This document shows positions 24,998 to 34,732 of a stretch of 45,648 bases of DNA, in pieces. Source of the DNA: Pseudomonadota bacterium (GTDB lineage: Bacteria > Pseudomonadota > Alphaproteobacteria > Rhizobiales > Xanthobacteraceae); NCBI GenBank assembly GCA_963204905.1, contig CAUJJN010000110.1:1-45648 (forward strand). Direction: 5' to 3'. Under the pieces are notes generated by a model. The model searched no databases and was not told where the DNA came from. It saw only the letters and a program-made list of their open reading frames with translations. The position numbers and the translations under genes are program-made. Every line of letters starts with the position of its first letter. The first letter of the stretch is position 1.

Positions 24998-25282
24998 ATG
25001 CGCAAGCTTTTCATAACCATGGCGGGAGCCATCATCACGACTGCCGCGTGGGGTGAGGCCATCCCGACCGAAGGACAAGTCACCAAGATCGATCAGGCGC
25101 AGAGCAAGGTGACGCTCAAGCATGGGCCGATCAAGAACCTCGACATGGAAGGCATGACTATGGTCTTCACCGTCAGCGACCCGGCCATGCTCAAGGGGGC
25201 CAAAGTAGGCGACAAGGTCCGCTTTGAAGCCGATCGGATCAATGGTCGTTTGACCGTGACGAAAATGGAGAAAGCCAAATGA
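24998..25282 (+). CDS. CusF-like periplasmic copper-binding protein with Trp-to-Met ligand change
   Basis: Small beta-barrel copper chaperone with a signal peptide (about residues 1-18). Against CusF the ligands align exactly by spacing: His42, Met53 and Met55 match His36, Met47 and Met49. The residue equivalent to Trp44, whose ring stacks on Cu(I) in CusF, is Met50. GGAG (24987-24990) precedes ATG 24998 by 7 bases. Length is 94 aa. It ends the copper cluster after the multicopper oxidase. The Met change should alter copper coordination and affinity; this follows from known CusF chemistry and has not been shown for this protein. Confidence 0.82.
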   Translation: MRKLFITMAGAIITTAAWGEAIPTEGQVTKIDQAQSKVTLKHGPIKNLDMEGMTMVFTVSDPAMLKGAKVGDKVRFEADRINGRLTVTKMEKAK

Positions 25283-25349
25283 CAACGCCATTCGGCTCCG
25301 GGTGTCGACCATTCCTCGGCCTTCGCGGCGGCGATATCCACGGGTCTTG

Positions 25350-27149
<1,800 letters not shown>

Positions 27150-27230
27150 CGATGTCGGCAGGGAGAATCACGGAGGCGCCCTTCATAGCAGCTTCGCCGT
27201 GATTGCGATCCCCGCAGGCCGCCGCCAGCG

Positions 27231-27788
27231 TTACGGATCGAGTTCGCTGTCCCAATAGAGATAATCGAGCCAGCTCTCGTGCAGGTAGTTCGGCGGGAAC
27301 AGGCGGCCGTTGCGGTGAAGCTGGTGCACGGTCGGCGCGTATGGTGCCTGCCGGGGATACATGTTGGCCTGTGCGGTGGTCAGGTTGCCCTTGCGCAGGT
27401 TGCAGGGTGAACAGGCCGCGACCACGTTCTCCCAGGTCGTCTGTCCGCCCTTCGAGCGCGGAATGATGTGATCGAAGGTCAGGTCCTCATGCGAGGAGCA
27501 GTACTGGCAGGAAAATTTATCGCGCAGGAAGACGTTGAAGCGGGTGAAGGCGGGATGGGTGGTCGGCCTGACGAAGGATTTCAGCGAGACGACACTCGGC
27601 AGTTGCATCTCGAAGGAGGGGCTGTGCACGGCGTGGTCATAGTGCTCGACGATATTGACGCGGTCGAGGAACACCGCCTTGATCGTGTCCTGCCACGACC
27701 AGAGCGAGAGAGGGTAGTAGCTCAGCGGCCGGAAGTCCGCGTTGAGGACCAGGACCGGCCAACCGCCTTGTGAGACATGTGCGTTCAA
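27231..27788 (-). CDS. HNH endonuclease-family protein
   Basis: A 185-residue protein with a beta-beta-alpha metal nuclease motif: CQYC, then LTFDHIIPRSKGG, then CSPCN, giving two CxxC knuckles around the HNH core. It is widespread as a conserved chromosomal gene in alphaproteobacteria, and its in vivo role is not known. The N-terminal half (PVLVLNADFRPLSYYPLSLWSWQDTIKAV) is typical of this subgroup. It lies alone between recQ and the DUF2855 gene on the minus strand, with no phage or restriction genes nearby, so a housekeeping role is more likely than defence. Confidence 0.88.
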   Translation of the reverse strand: MNAHVSQGGWPVLVLNADFRPLSYYPLSLWSWQDTIKAVFLDRVNIVEHYDHAVHSPSFEMQLPSVVSLKSFVRPTTHPAFTRFNVFLRDKFSCQYCSSHEDLTFDHIIPRSKGGQTTWENVVAACSPCNLRKGNLTTAQANMYPRQAPYAPTVHQLHRNGRLFPPNYLHESWLDYLYWDSELDP

Positions 27789-27954
27789 GTAACGCTCCCG
27801 GCCTCCATTACGGCTGCGAAGCAGCTTGGTGTGTGAATACTACAGGTACCGTGACGGCCTTGTGAAGGGTTTTGGCGGCTTATTCGCCGGCGGATTCGCG
27901 CGGCGGATGATCGGCGCGGGTGGTTCCGACGGAGGGAGGCGCGGCGCGCGGCAC

Positions 27955-29046
27955 TCACTCCGCGAGTGACAGCATGTGCGCCTGATCCGGTTTGACGCGG
28001 CCGTTCAGTGTGTCGAGGTAGATCTGCTGAACGGCGGCCTCGCCGCGACCGTCGGCGAGATTGATCCAGCGCTCCAGCATCGGTGTGAGGTTGGCCCATG
28101 CCGCGCCGAAGCGGGTGTCGATGCCGCCCGGCCCCCATTCCCTGGCGCGTTTGCGAATCTGATCCGGGGCGAAGAACCAGGTCGGCTTTGCACCCGGCAG
28201 GGGCGCGTTGTCGTCGGTCGCGTCCTGATGCGTCAGCCCGACACGGCCGCTGTAGACCAGCCTGTCACCGAAATGCCGATGCAGGTGCGCACGAAGCTCG
28301 CCGTTGCCCGCCATGTCAACATAAGCAGCGGGATGGTCGGTGGCGAGCGACGATACCTCGTCGTAAGCCACCACATCGTCATAGCATCCAAGTGATCTCA
28401 CGTAATCCGCATTGGCGCGCGAGGTAAGGCCGATGACGCGGATCGGCTTGCGTTGCGTATGCAGCAGATGCGCGAGCCCGAAAGCGGTCTTGCTGGATGC
28501 GCTTGACAGCATCACGCTGCGCGCGCCGAAGAAAGCATTCTCCGCGAGAAAATCGTCGACCAGGAACGACAGCATGAACAGCGGTCGCAGCAGCGCCTGA
28601 TAATCACCCGCACGCCCTGCAAAAGCTGCATCGCCGCCGACGCGCGTATAGGCGTTGTAGACCGGCGAGACGCCTTGCCGATGCGCGGCCGCGTCACGCA
28701 GGCCACGCTTGCTGACGTCTGCGGCTTCGATGATCAGATGTGTTGCCATCGGGAAGTAGCCGAACAGCCGCTCGCCATTGGGAATGTCGGGATGGCGCGA
28801 GGCGATCACGTCACCGAATCCCCACACCGGAATGTTGCCGAAGCCGTTCGGCGCGGGAAACAGGCTCCAGTATTTGAGCTGATCGCCCAGCATCGCATAG
28901 GTGATGTTGTTTGCGGTGAAAGCGAAGCGGTCGACTTTTATCAGCAGGCTATCGGTGAGCAGCTCGCGGGTCTCGGGGATTGCGACGTCGACGAAACGGC
29001 TTTGCTGAAGATTGTCGCGGGCGACGATGAACTGTTTCGCTGTCAC
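27955..29046 (-). CDS. DUF2855 family protein
   Basis: A protein of 363 aa beginning with a GTG at 29046, chosen because it overlaps the stop of the upstream glycosylase by 4 bases (GTGA). The conserved stretches FTANNITYAMLGDQLKYWSLFP and a central ASSKTAFGLAHLL segment are those of DUF2855, a group with medium-chain dehydrogenase-like architecture. The activity of the family is unknown. No zinc-site motif is obvious. The coupling to a DNA glycosylase gene does not clearly indicate a shared function. Confidence 0.78.
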   Translation of the reverse strand: MTAKQFIVARDNLQQSRFVDVAIPETRELLTDSLLIKVDRFAFTANNITYAMLGDQLKYWSLFPAPNGFGNIPVWGFGDVIASRHPDIPNGERLFGYFPMATHLIIEAADVSKRGLRDAAAHRQGVSPVYNAYTRVGGDAAFAGRAGDYQALLRPLFMLSFLVDDFLAENAFFGARSVMLSSASSKTAFGLAHLLHTQRKPIRVIGLTSRANADYVRSLGCYDDVVAYDEVSSLATDHPAAYVDMAGNGELRAHLHRHFGDRLVYSGRVGLTHQDATDDNAPLPGAKPTWFFAPDQIRKRAREWGPGGIDTRFGAAWANLTPMLERWINLADGRGEAAVQQIYLDTLNGRVKPDQAHMLSLAE

Positions 29047-29828
29047 GTTCGGGCTTTCGGTGGTTTGCGGTTGCGTGGTGACTTGGCCGGTTGCAGTGTT
29101 GCCTTGGTTGATGTCGGTTTCGCGACACGCGGTTTGTTTGAAACAGCGTTTGGAACCGGCTGCTTCGTCGCATCGTTTTTCCCACCGGCGATGACGCCTT
29201 CGCGTTTCTTCATCACCTTGTAGTAAGCCCACCACAGATGCGCCGCCGCGCCGCGCACCGGCCGCCACGGCTCCGCGATCGGGAGCATCTCCTTCGGAGC
29301 CGGCCGCTTCGAGAGCCCGAGGCCGATCCTGATTGCTTCCTGCACCGCGAGGTCGCCCGCCGGCCAGGCGTCGCCGTGGCCGAGGCAGAACAGCAGGTAG
29401 ACGTCCGCCGTCCATGGCCCGATGCCATGCAGGGCCGTCAAGGTGTTATGCGCGGCATCGGCGTCTTCTTCCGCGAGCACATCGAGGTTGAGACGTTCGG
29501 CGGTGAGTTCGGCCGCGATCGCTTTCAGTGTCTTGATCTTCGCCGCCGACAGTCCGAGGCGGCCGAGCCGGTCGGCGCGGGCCTTGCGGATCGCGTCGTG
29601 ATGGAACGGATCGTAGGCGGTGGTGACGCGCGCCCAGATCGCAGAGGCGCTGGCGGTGGAGAGTTGCTGCCCGCAGACGATGGCGGCAAGGCCGGCGAAG
29701 CCCGGCTCGCGCCGTCGCAGCGCCGGCATTCCGGTCTGTTCCAGGATTGGCGCAAGTCGCGGGTCCAGCTTGACGAGAAGCGCCATCGCCTCTTCGAGAT
29801 CGTTCTGGGAGTTGAGGTGAATGGTCAT
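29043..29828 (-). CDS. DNA-3-methyladenine glycosylase II-like (AlkA, HhH-GPD family)
   Basis: Base-excision repair glycosylase that removes alkylated bases. It has a helix-hairpin-helix (LTALHGIGPWTADVYLL) and a catalytic Asp in AWPAGDLAVQ, as in AlkA-type enzymes. There is no N-terminal AlkA beta domain; this is the short form. Length is 261 aa, of which about the last 45 residues form a Lys/Pro/Ala-rich tail (PRVAKPTSTKATLQPAKSP). That tail is probably disordered and DNA-contacting and is not part of the fold. The ATG at 29828 lies 37 bases from the divergent gluQ start. Confidence 0.85.
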   Translation of the reverse strand: MTIHLNSQNDLEEAMALLVKLDPRLAPILEQTGMPALRRREPGFAGLAAIVCGQQLSTASASAIWARVTTAYDPFHHDAIRKARADRLGRLGLSAAKIKTLKAIAAELTAERLNLDVLAEEDADAAHNTLTALHGIGPWTADVYLLFCLGHGDAWPAGDLAVQEAIRIGLGLSKRPAPKEMLPIAEPWRPVRGAAAHLWWAYYKVMKKREGVIAGGKNDATKQPVPNAVSNKPRVAKPTSTKATLQPAKSPRNRKPPKART

Positions 29829-29865
29829 GGCAGCCTAAAACGATCACGTCCTACGGAAGAGTTCA

Positions 29866-30720
29866 ATGCCACCCGTTTTCCGTTTCGCGCCGAGTCCGAA
29901 TGGTTATCTGCATCTCGGCCACGCTTATTCGGCGCTGCTTAATGCCGATCTGGCCCGGCGGGCCGGTGGTCGATTGCTGTTGCGGATCGAGGATATCGAT
30001 GCGGCCCGATGCCGGCCGGAGTTCGAGGCGGCGATTTACGAGGACTTGGCATGGCTGGGCATGAGGTGGGAAACGCCGGTGCGTCGGCAGTCCGAGCACT
30101 TCGCCTCCTATCGCGCGGCACTCGATCGCCTTGGCGCGCAGGGATTGATCTATCCGAGCTTCGAGAGCCGGGCCGAGATCGCCCGGATGGTTGCAGCCGC
30201 ACCGTGGCCGCGCGATCCCGACGGCGCGCCGCTCTATCCCGGCACGGCGAAGCAACTCTCGATGCGCGAGCGCGAAGCGTTGATGGCGTCCGGCGCCCCT
30301 TACGCATTGCGGCTCGACATGGCGGCGGCGCTGGCCGGCGTTGGGGCGCTGGACTGGACGGAGGACGGCGTGGGTCCCAATGGCGAAACCGGCGTCGTGA
30401 CCGCGCGGCCGGAGGCATGGGGCGACGTGATCCTCGCTCGCAAGGATACACCGGCGAGCTATCACCTCGCGGTGGTGATGGACGATGCGTTGCAGGGGGC
30501 GACGGACGTGGTGCGCGGGCAGGATCTGTTCTGGGCCACCAGTGTTCATCGCCTGTTGCAACAATTGCTCGATCTGCCCTCCCCCCGTTACCGCCATCAC
30601 CCGTTGGTGCGGGACGCCTCCGGCGCGAAGCTGTCGAAATCGACCAGAGCGACCGGTTTGCGGGAATTGCGCGCCGAGGGCGCTTCGCCAGCCGACGTTC
30701 GCCGGCGGGTCGGTCTGTAA
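29866..30720 (+). CDS. gluQ: Glutamyl-Q tRNA(Asp) synthetase
   Basis: Truncated class I synthetase that attaches glutamate to queuosine-34 of tRNA(Asp). The HIGH-type motif is HLGH (residues 16-19) and the KMSKS-type motif is KLSKS. The anticodon-binding half of GluRS is absent, as expected at 284 aa. The stretch usually carrying zinc-binding cysteines (YPCFCSR-type) reads YPSFESR, so no zinc site is apparent. GGAAG precedes the ATG. It diverges from the glycosylase gene with a gap of only 37 bases. Confidence 0.9.
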   Translation: MPPVFRFAPSPNGYLHLGHAYSALLNADLARRAGGRLLLRIEDIDAARCRPEFEAAIYEDLAWLGMRWETPVRRQSEHFASYRAALDRLGAQGLIYPSFESRAEIARMVAAAPWPRDPDGAPLYPGTAKQLSMREREALMASGAPYALRLDMAAALAGVGALDWTEDGVGPNGETGVVTARPEAWGDVILARKDTPASYHLAVVMDDALQGATDVVRGQDLFWATSVHRLLQQLLDLPSPRYRHHPLVRDASGAKLSKSTRATGLRELRAEGASPADVRRRVGL

Positions 30721-30799
30721 CCGGGACGGTTGAAAACGCCGCGGGTCCGCTCGTGCTGGCCTATGCCGCCATGCTATGAACCTGAGGTTGGGGGACATC

Positions 30800-32062
30800 A
30801 TGGCGCTCACATCACGGGCACCGCGAGGCAAGCGCGCGCCGGGCAAACCGGCGGCGACGAAGCGTGGCCCGGCATCGAAGCCGATCGGTCGGAAGACGCC
30901 GGCACTGCGTGGCGTCGGCCCCGATTCTCCGACCACGGTTGAAGCGGCGCTGGCGGTGTTCGCCCATGAAGTGCGCACGCCGCTGACCGGGATTCTCGCG
31001 GTCAGCGATCTGTTGGCCACATCCGATCTCGGCGAGCGCGAGCGGCGTTGGGTCGACACCATCAAGGCAAGCGCGGAGCATCTCGCCGGGCTGGCGACGT
31101 TGTTCGTCGATGCGGCGCGCAGCCGCGCGAAGGGCGGCGGGCTCGAGGCGCGGCAGGATTTCTTCGATCTGCGCGCGGTGGCGCGCAGTGTCGGGGATTC
31201 GCTGACCGGGCGCGCGGCTGCCAGGGGCCTGCAATCGCGCGTGCGGATTTCCGAGCGGTTACCGGCTTTCGTCACCGGCGATCCGGTGCGGTTGCGCGCG
31301 GCGCTGGAAAATCTCGTCGACAATGCGGTGAAGTTCACGTCGGAAGGCGATGTCGGCCTCAAGGTGACGGCGCGCGCGTCGAAGGGCAATATCGTGGCGA
31401 CCTTCGCGGTGTCGGACAGCGGCATCGGCCTGACGCTCGCGGAAATCAAGCGGCTGTTTCGGCCATTCTCGCAGGCGAATGTCGGTATCGCCGCGCGCTT
31501 CGGTGGCGCCGGGCTGGGGCTATCATCGGTCAAGCAGCTGGCGCGCGCCATGGGCGGCGATATCATCGTCGCGTCACGCAAGGAGGGTGGCGCGGTGTTC
31601 ACGTTGACGGTCGCGCTGAAACCGGCGGATGCGCCGGTCGTGGCCGGTCCGTGCGCCGACGGTTTGGCCGACGCGGTGGGCGGCTTGCGGATTCTCAGCG
31701 TCGAGGACAATCCGTTCGGGCGTGTGGTGCTCAATGCCATTCTCACCGAGCTTGGCCATCACGCTGAATTCATCGGGCGCGGCGAGATCGCCGCCGAGCG
31801 GGTGGCGCAGGGCGGGTTCGACGCGGTGCTGATGGACATGGTGTTGCCGGGCATCGACGGCATCGAGGCGATCCGGCGTATCCGGGCTTTGCGTTCCGAT
31901 CAGCGCGGCATTCCGATCATCGGAATTTCCGGCAAGGATACCGACAAGGCTTCGGCGCGAAAGGCGGGCGCCGACGCCTTCCTGCTCAAGCCGGTGTCTC
32001 CTCGCGCGCTGGCGACGACGCTGCTTGCGGTGCGTCACCACGCGACCGCCGCCACTTCATGA
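30800..32062 (+). CDS. Soluble hybrid histidine kinase with C-terminal receiver domain
   Basis: Signalling kinase of about 420 aa. It has His56 in FAHEVRTPLTG (HisKA), an N box with Asn171 and Asn175 (ENLVDNAVKFT), DSGIGL (G1) and GGAGLGLSS (G2) of the HATPase, then a receiver with acidic Glu302-Asp303, phosphoacceptor Asp346 (VLMDMVLPG) and Lys397. There is no transmembrane segment and no recognisable sensor domain; the first 45 residues are basic and low complexity. I chose ATG 30800, after a GGGGGA stretch, over an ATG at 30776 without one. The phosphotransfer partner and signal are unknown. The 3' end overlaps the convergent BrkB-like gene by 77 bases. Confidence 0.85.
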   Translation: MALTSRAPRGKRAPGKPAATKRGPASKPIGRKTPALRGVGPDSPTTVEAALAVFAHEVRTPLTGILAVSDLLATSDLGERERRWVDTIKASAEHLAGLATLFVDAARSRAKGGGLEARQDFFDLRAVARSVGDSLTGRAAARGLQSRVRISERLPAFVTGDPVRLRAALENLVDNAVKFTSEGDVGLKVTARASKGNIVATFAVSDSGIGLTLAEIKRLFRPFSQANVGIAARFGGAGLGLSSVKQLARAMGGDIIVASRKEGGAVFTLTVALKPADAPVVAGPCADGLADAVGGLRILSVEDNPFGRVVLNAILTELGHHAEFIGRGEIAAERVAQGGFDAVLMDMVLPGIDGIEAIRRIRALRSDQRGIPIIGISGKDTDKASARKAGADAFLLKPVSPRALATTLLAVRHHATAATS

Positions 32063-32879
32063 TCGCGGCGTTGAGTTCGCCGCCGAGTACGAAGATCGCC
32101 GCGAGAAAATACAGGAACACCAGCGCGATGATCACCGACGCGAGACCTGCATACATCGAGACATAGTTGCTGGCGAAGCGCGCCAGATAGAGGCCGAAGC
32201 CGATGCTCGCCACCAGCGAGGCCCCCATCGTGAACACAATGCCCGGAAGTATCTGCGCGAAACTGCGCCGGCCCGCCGGCAACCATGCGTGCAGGATAAG
32301 CAGCGCGACGACCATCGCGGGAATCGCGATGCCGTAGCGCGTCAGCGTCAGCATGCGTTCGTTGGATTCGACCAGCAAGGGAATGTAGCGGCGCGCGGTT
32401 TCAAGGATCAGCGGTCCAAGCACGATCAGAAGGGCCAGCAGCAGCGCGGTGGCGGCGGCGACCAGTGTGTATCCGATCGACTCCAGCCGCAGCCAGTACC
32501 AGCTCCGCTGTTCGGTCACGGCATAAGCGCGGTTGAGCGCGACCCGCAGGCTCTCGACGCCGTTCGACGCGAAGTAGAGCGCCAGCGCCGCACCGATAGT
32601 CAACGCGTCGCCGCGTGTGGTGGTCAAGACGTTGTGAATCTCGCTGGAGAGTGTGTTGGCCACTTCCAGCGGAAGGACTTGCAGCATCAACTGCGCTGAT
32701 TGGTCGGCCAGATCCTTCGAGCCGAAAAAGCCGGCGAGCGACGTCAGCACGATCAGAAATGGAAACAGCGCCATCAGGGTCGACAGCGCGATATGACTGG
32801 CAATGGCCCAGCCGTCGTCGGCCAGGAACGTATAGAAGGCATCAAATCCGATCGTGTAGAGGCGGCGAAGCAGCTTCAC
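31986..32879 (-). CDS. YihY/BrkB-family inner-membrane protein
   Basis: Integral membrane protein of 297 aa, with about six hydrophobic segments and the family's early motif DDGWAIASHIALSTLMALFPF. It belongs to the YihY/BrkB group, whose function is uncertain despite older names (ribonuclease BN, virulence factor). The GTG at 32879 is preceded by GGGGTAAG. The tail of the gene overlaps the histidine kinase gene on the other strand by 77 bases. Confidence 0.85.
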   Translation of the reverse strand: MKLLRRLYTIGFDAFYTFLADDGWAIASHIALSTLMALFPFLIVLTSLAGFFGSKDLADQSAQLMLQVLPLEVANTLSSEIHNVLTTTRGDALTIGAALALYFASNGVESLRVALNRAYAVTEQRSWYWLRLESIGYTLVAAATALLLALLIVLGPLILETARRYIPLLVESNERMLTLTRYGIAIPAMVVALLILHAWLPAGRRSFAQILPGIVFTMGASLVASIGFGLYLARFASNYVSMYAGLASVIIALVFLYFLAAIFVLGGELNAAIMKWRRSRGDAPQAASSPAREETPA

Positions 32880-33072
32880 GTCTTACCCCGGTCTTCGAAT
32901 CGAAGGCGGCAATCCGATAATACTTTCTTTCTTTAGGAATTTCCGCGATGGCCCACCAGTCCGGCCGCGAAAGATGCCCGCTTCATCACAACCGTTGAAA
33001 GCTCGGTTTGTTGCATCGGGAATGCCGGAATCCGCCATTGGCGAGCCGGTGGCGGGGGTGTATGGAACGGCG

Positions 33073-33267
33073 ATGACGACTTTCCTTGCCTCATTTCTCC
33101 TGCCGATCGCGCTGATCGCCGTCACCGTGGTCCTGTTGCTCGGCCTGCTCAACATGATGCGCGGCGGCTCGCCCAACCGTTCGCAGAAGCTGATGCGGAT
33201 GCGGGTGCTGTTGCAGTTCGTGGCGATCATCATTGCCATGGCGGCGGTGTGGGCGATGGGACGGTAG
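33073..33267 (+). CDS. HIG1-like twin-transmembrane small protein
   Basis: A 64-residue protein with two hydrophobic helices (LIAVTVVLLLGLL and VLLQFVAIIIAMAAV) joined by a short basic loop (NRSQKLMRMR). This matches the HIG1 domain proteins found in alphaproteobacteria, some of which associate with respiratory complexes. I take the ATG at 33073; an upstream in-frame ATG at 32974 would add 33 residues that look non-coding. The cobalamin adenosyltransferase gene starts 2 bases after the stop, a common arrangement in this group. Confidence 0.75.
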   Translation: MTTFLASFLLPIALIAVTVVLLLGLLNMMRGGSPNRSQKLMRMRVLLQFVAIIIAMAAVWAMGR

Positions 33268-33269
33268 GC

Positions 33270-33842
33270 ATGGTCACGCTGAACCGCATCTATACCCGTA
33301 CCGGCGACGACGGCAGCACGGCGCTGGGCAGCGGCGAGCGGCGCGCCAAGTATGACCTGCGGGTCGCCGCCTATGGAACCACCGATGAGGCCAACGCCGT
33401 GCTCGGCGTCGTCCGTCTGCATCTCGCGGAGGCGCCCGACCTCGATGCCATGCTGGGCCGGATCCAGAACGACTTGTTCGATCTCGGGGCCGATCTGGCG
33501 GTGCCGGAGCGCGAGGGCAAGGCCGAACGGTTGCGGGTCGTGGCGAGCCAGGTCGAGCGGCTGGAGCGCGATATTGACGCGCTCAACGCCAATCTCGCTC
33601 CATTGACGTCCTTCATTCTGCCGGGCGGTGTCGCGGCAGCGGCTTACCTTCATCTGGCGCGGACGGTTTGCCGCCGGGCGGAACGCCTGACAGTGGAACT
33701 CGCGGCGCAGCCGAACGAAAAAGTCAGTCCGGCGGTTATTCATTACCTGAATCGGCTGTCGGATTTCCTCTTCGTGGCGGCGCGCGTCGCCAACGGCAAC
33801 GGCGCGGGCGACGTGCTCTGGGTGCCGGGACAAAACCGCTGA
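33270..33842 (+). CDS. Cob(I)alamin adenosyltransferase (PduO type)
   Basis: Makes adenosylcobalamin by transferring the adenosyl group of ATP to reduced cobalamin. Family features are the N-terminal YTRTGDDGSTALG ATP-binding motif and the RTVCRRAERL segment, with the trimeric helical-bundle pattern. Length from ATG 33270 is 190 aa, normal for the family. It starts 2 bases after the HIG1-like gene and sits just upstream of etfBA. No cobalamin-dependent enzyme is in the window, so this serves a genome-wide need. Confidence 0.88.
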   Translation: MVTLNRIYTRTGDDGSTALGSGERRAKYDLRVAAYGTTDEANAVLGVVRLHLAEAPDLDAMLGRIQNDLFDLGADLAVPEREGKAERLRVVASQVERLERDIDALNANLAPLTSFILPGGVAAAAYLHLARTVCRRAERLTVELAAQPNEKVSPAVIHYLNRLSDFLFVAARVANGNGAGDVLWVPGQNR

Positions 33843-33982
33843 GCGGAATGCGAACGGAACCGCCGGAGCCGGATTTATGGCTGCTTTTCAGCCCGGTTGA
33901 CCGCGATTGGCGGGCGATCTAGGTTCCGCGCCAAGCTGATATTGCAAAGCCGAACAATCAAACCCAATACGAAAGAGGATCG

Positions 33983-34732
33983 ATGAAGGTTCTGGTGCCG
34001 GTCAAGCGCGTGGTTGATTACAACGTCAAGGTCCGCGTCAAGAGCGACGGGTCGGGCGTTGAGCTCGCCAACGTCAAGATGTCGATGAATCCGTTCGATG
34101 AGATCGCGGTCGAGGAAGCCCTGCGCCTGAAAGAGACGGGCAAGGCGACCGAGGTGGTGGTGGTGTCGATCGGCCCCGCGCAAGCGTCGGAGACCATCCG
34201 CACTGGCCTCGCCATGGGCGCCGATCGCGGCATCCTGATCAAGGCCGAGGGTAACGTCGAGCCACTGGCGGTGGCCAAGCTGCTCAAGGCCGTGGTGGAC
34301 GAGGAGAAGCCGGGTCTTGTGATTCTCGGCAAGCAGGCGATCGATGACGACAGCAACCAGACCGGCCAGATGCTGGCCGCGTTGCTCGGCTGGTCGCAGG
34401 CGACCTTCGCCTCCAAGCTCGAGGTCGAAGGAAGCGACTTCAAGGTGACGCGCGAAGTCGACGGTGGCTTGCAGACGGTAAAGTTGAAGGGGCCCTCGAT
34501 CGTCACCACCGACCTGCGGCTCAACGAGCCGCGCTACGCGTCGTTGCCGAACATCATGAAGGCGAAGAAGAAGCCGATCGCAGACAAGACCGCCGCGGAT
34601 TACGGCGTCGATCTCACGCCGCGTCTCGAAGTGCTCAAGACGACGGAACCCGGTGGCCGCAAGGCTGGCGTCAAGGTGAAGGACGTCGCTGAGCTAGTCG
34701 CGAAACTCAAGAACGAAGCTGGGGTGATCTGA
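33983..34732 (+). CDS. etfB: Electron transfer flavoprotein beta subunit
   Basis: Beta subunit of ETF, which takes electrons from acyl-CoA and other dehydrogenases and passes them to ETF-quinone oxidoreductase. Recognisable parts are the N-terminal [19 protein letters not shown], the AMP-binding part (residues about 120-135: [14 protein letters not shown]) and the ETF-beta signature [13 protein letters not shown] near the C-terminus. Length 249 aa is standard. GAGG precedes the ATG. It overlaps etfA by one base, giving a coupled pair. Any acyl-CoA dehydrogenation feeding it could use the products of the catabolic island. Confidence 0.95.
   Translation: MKVLVPVKRVVDYNVKVRVKSDGSGVELANVKMSMNPFDEIAVEEALRLKETGKATEVVVVSIGPAQASETIRTGLAMGADRGILIKAEGNVEPLAVAKLLKAVVDEEKPGLVILGKQAIDDDSNQTGQMLAALLGWSQATFASKLEVEGSDFKVTREVDGGLQTVKLKGPSIVTTDLRLNEPRYASLPNIMKAKKKPIADKTAADYGVDLTPRLEVLKTTEPGGRKAGVKVKDVAELVAKLKNEAGVI

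Noticed and set aside
27231-27788. HNH gene as part of a restriction or defence island
   Set aside because: There is no methyltransferase, phage or toxin gene nearby, and this HNH subgroup is a conserved chromosomal gene in related bacteria.
29863-31746. Long minus-strand open frame (627 codons) across gluQ and the histidine kinase
   Set aside because: The translation has no family resemblance and the opposite strand carries HLGH/KLSKS and HisKA/HATPase motifs, so it is a high-GC shadow.
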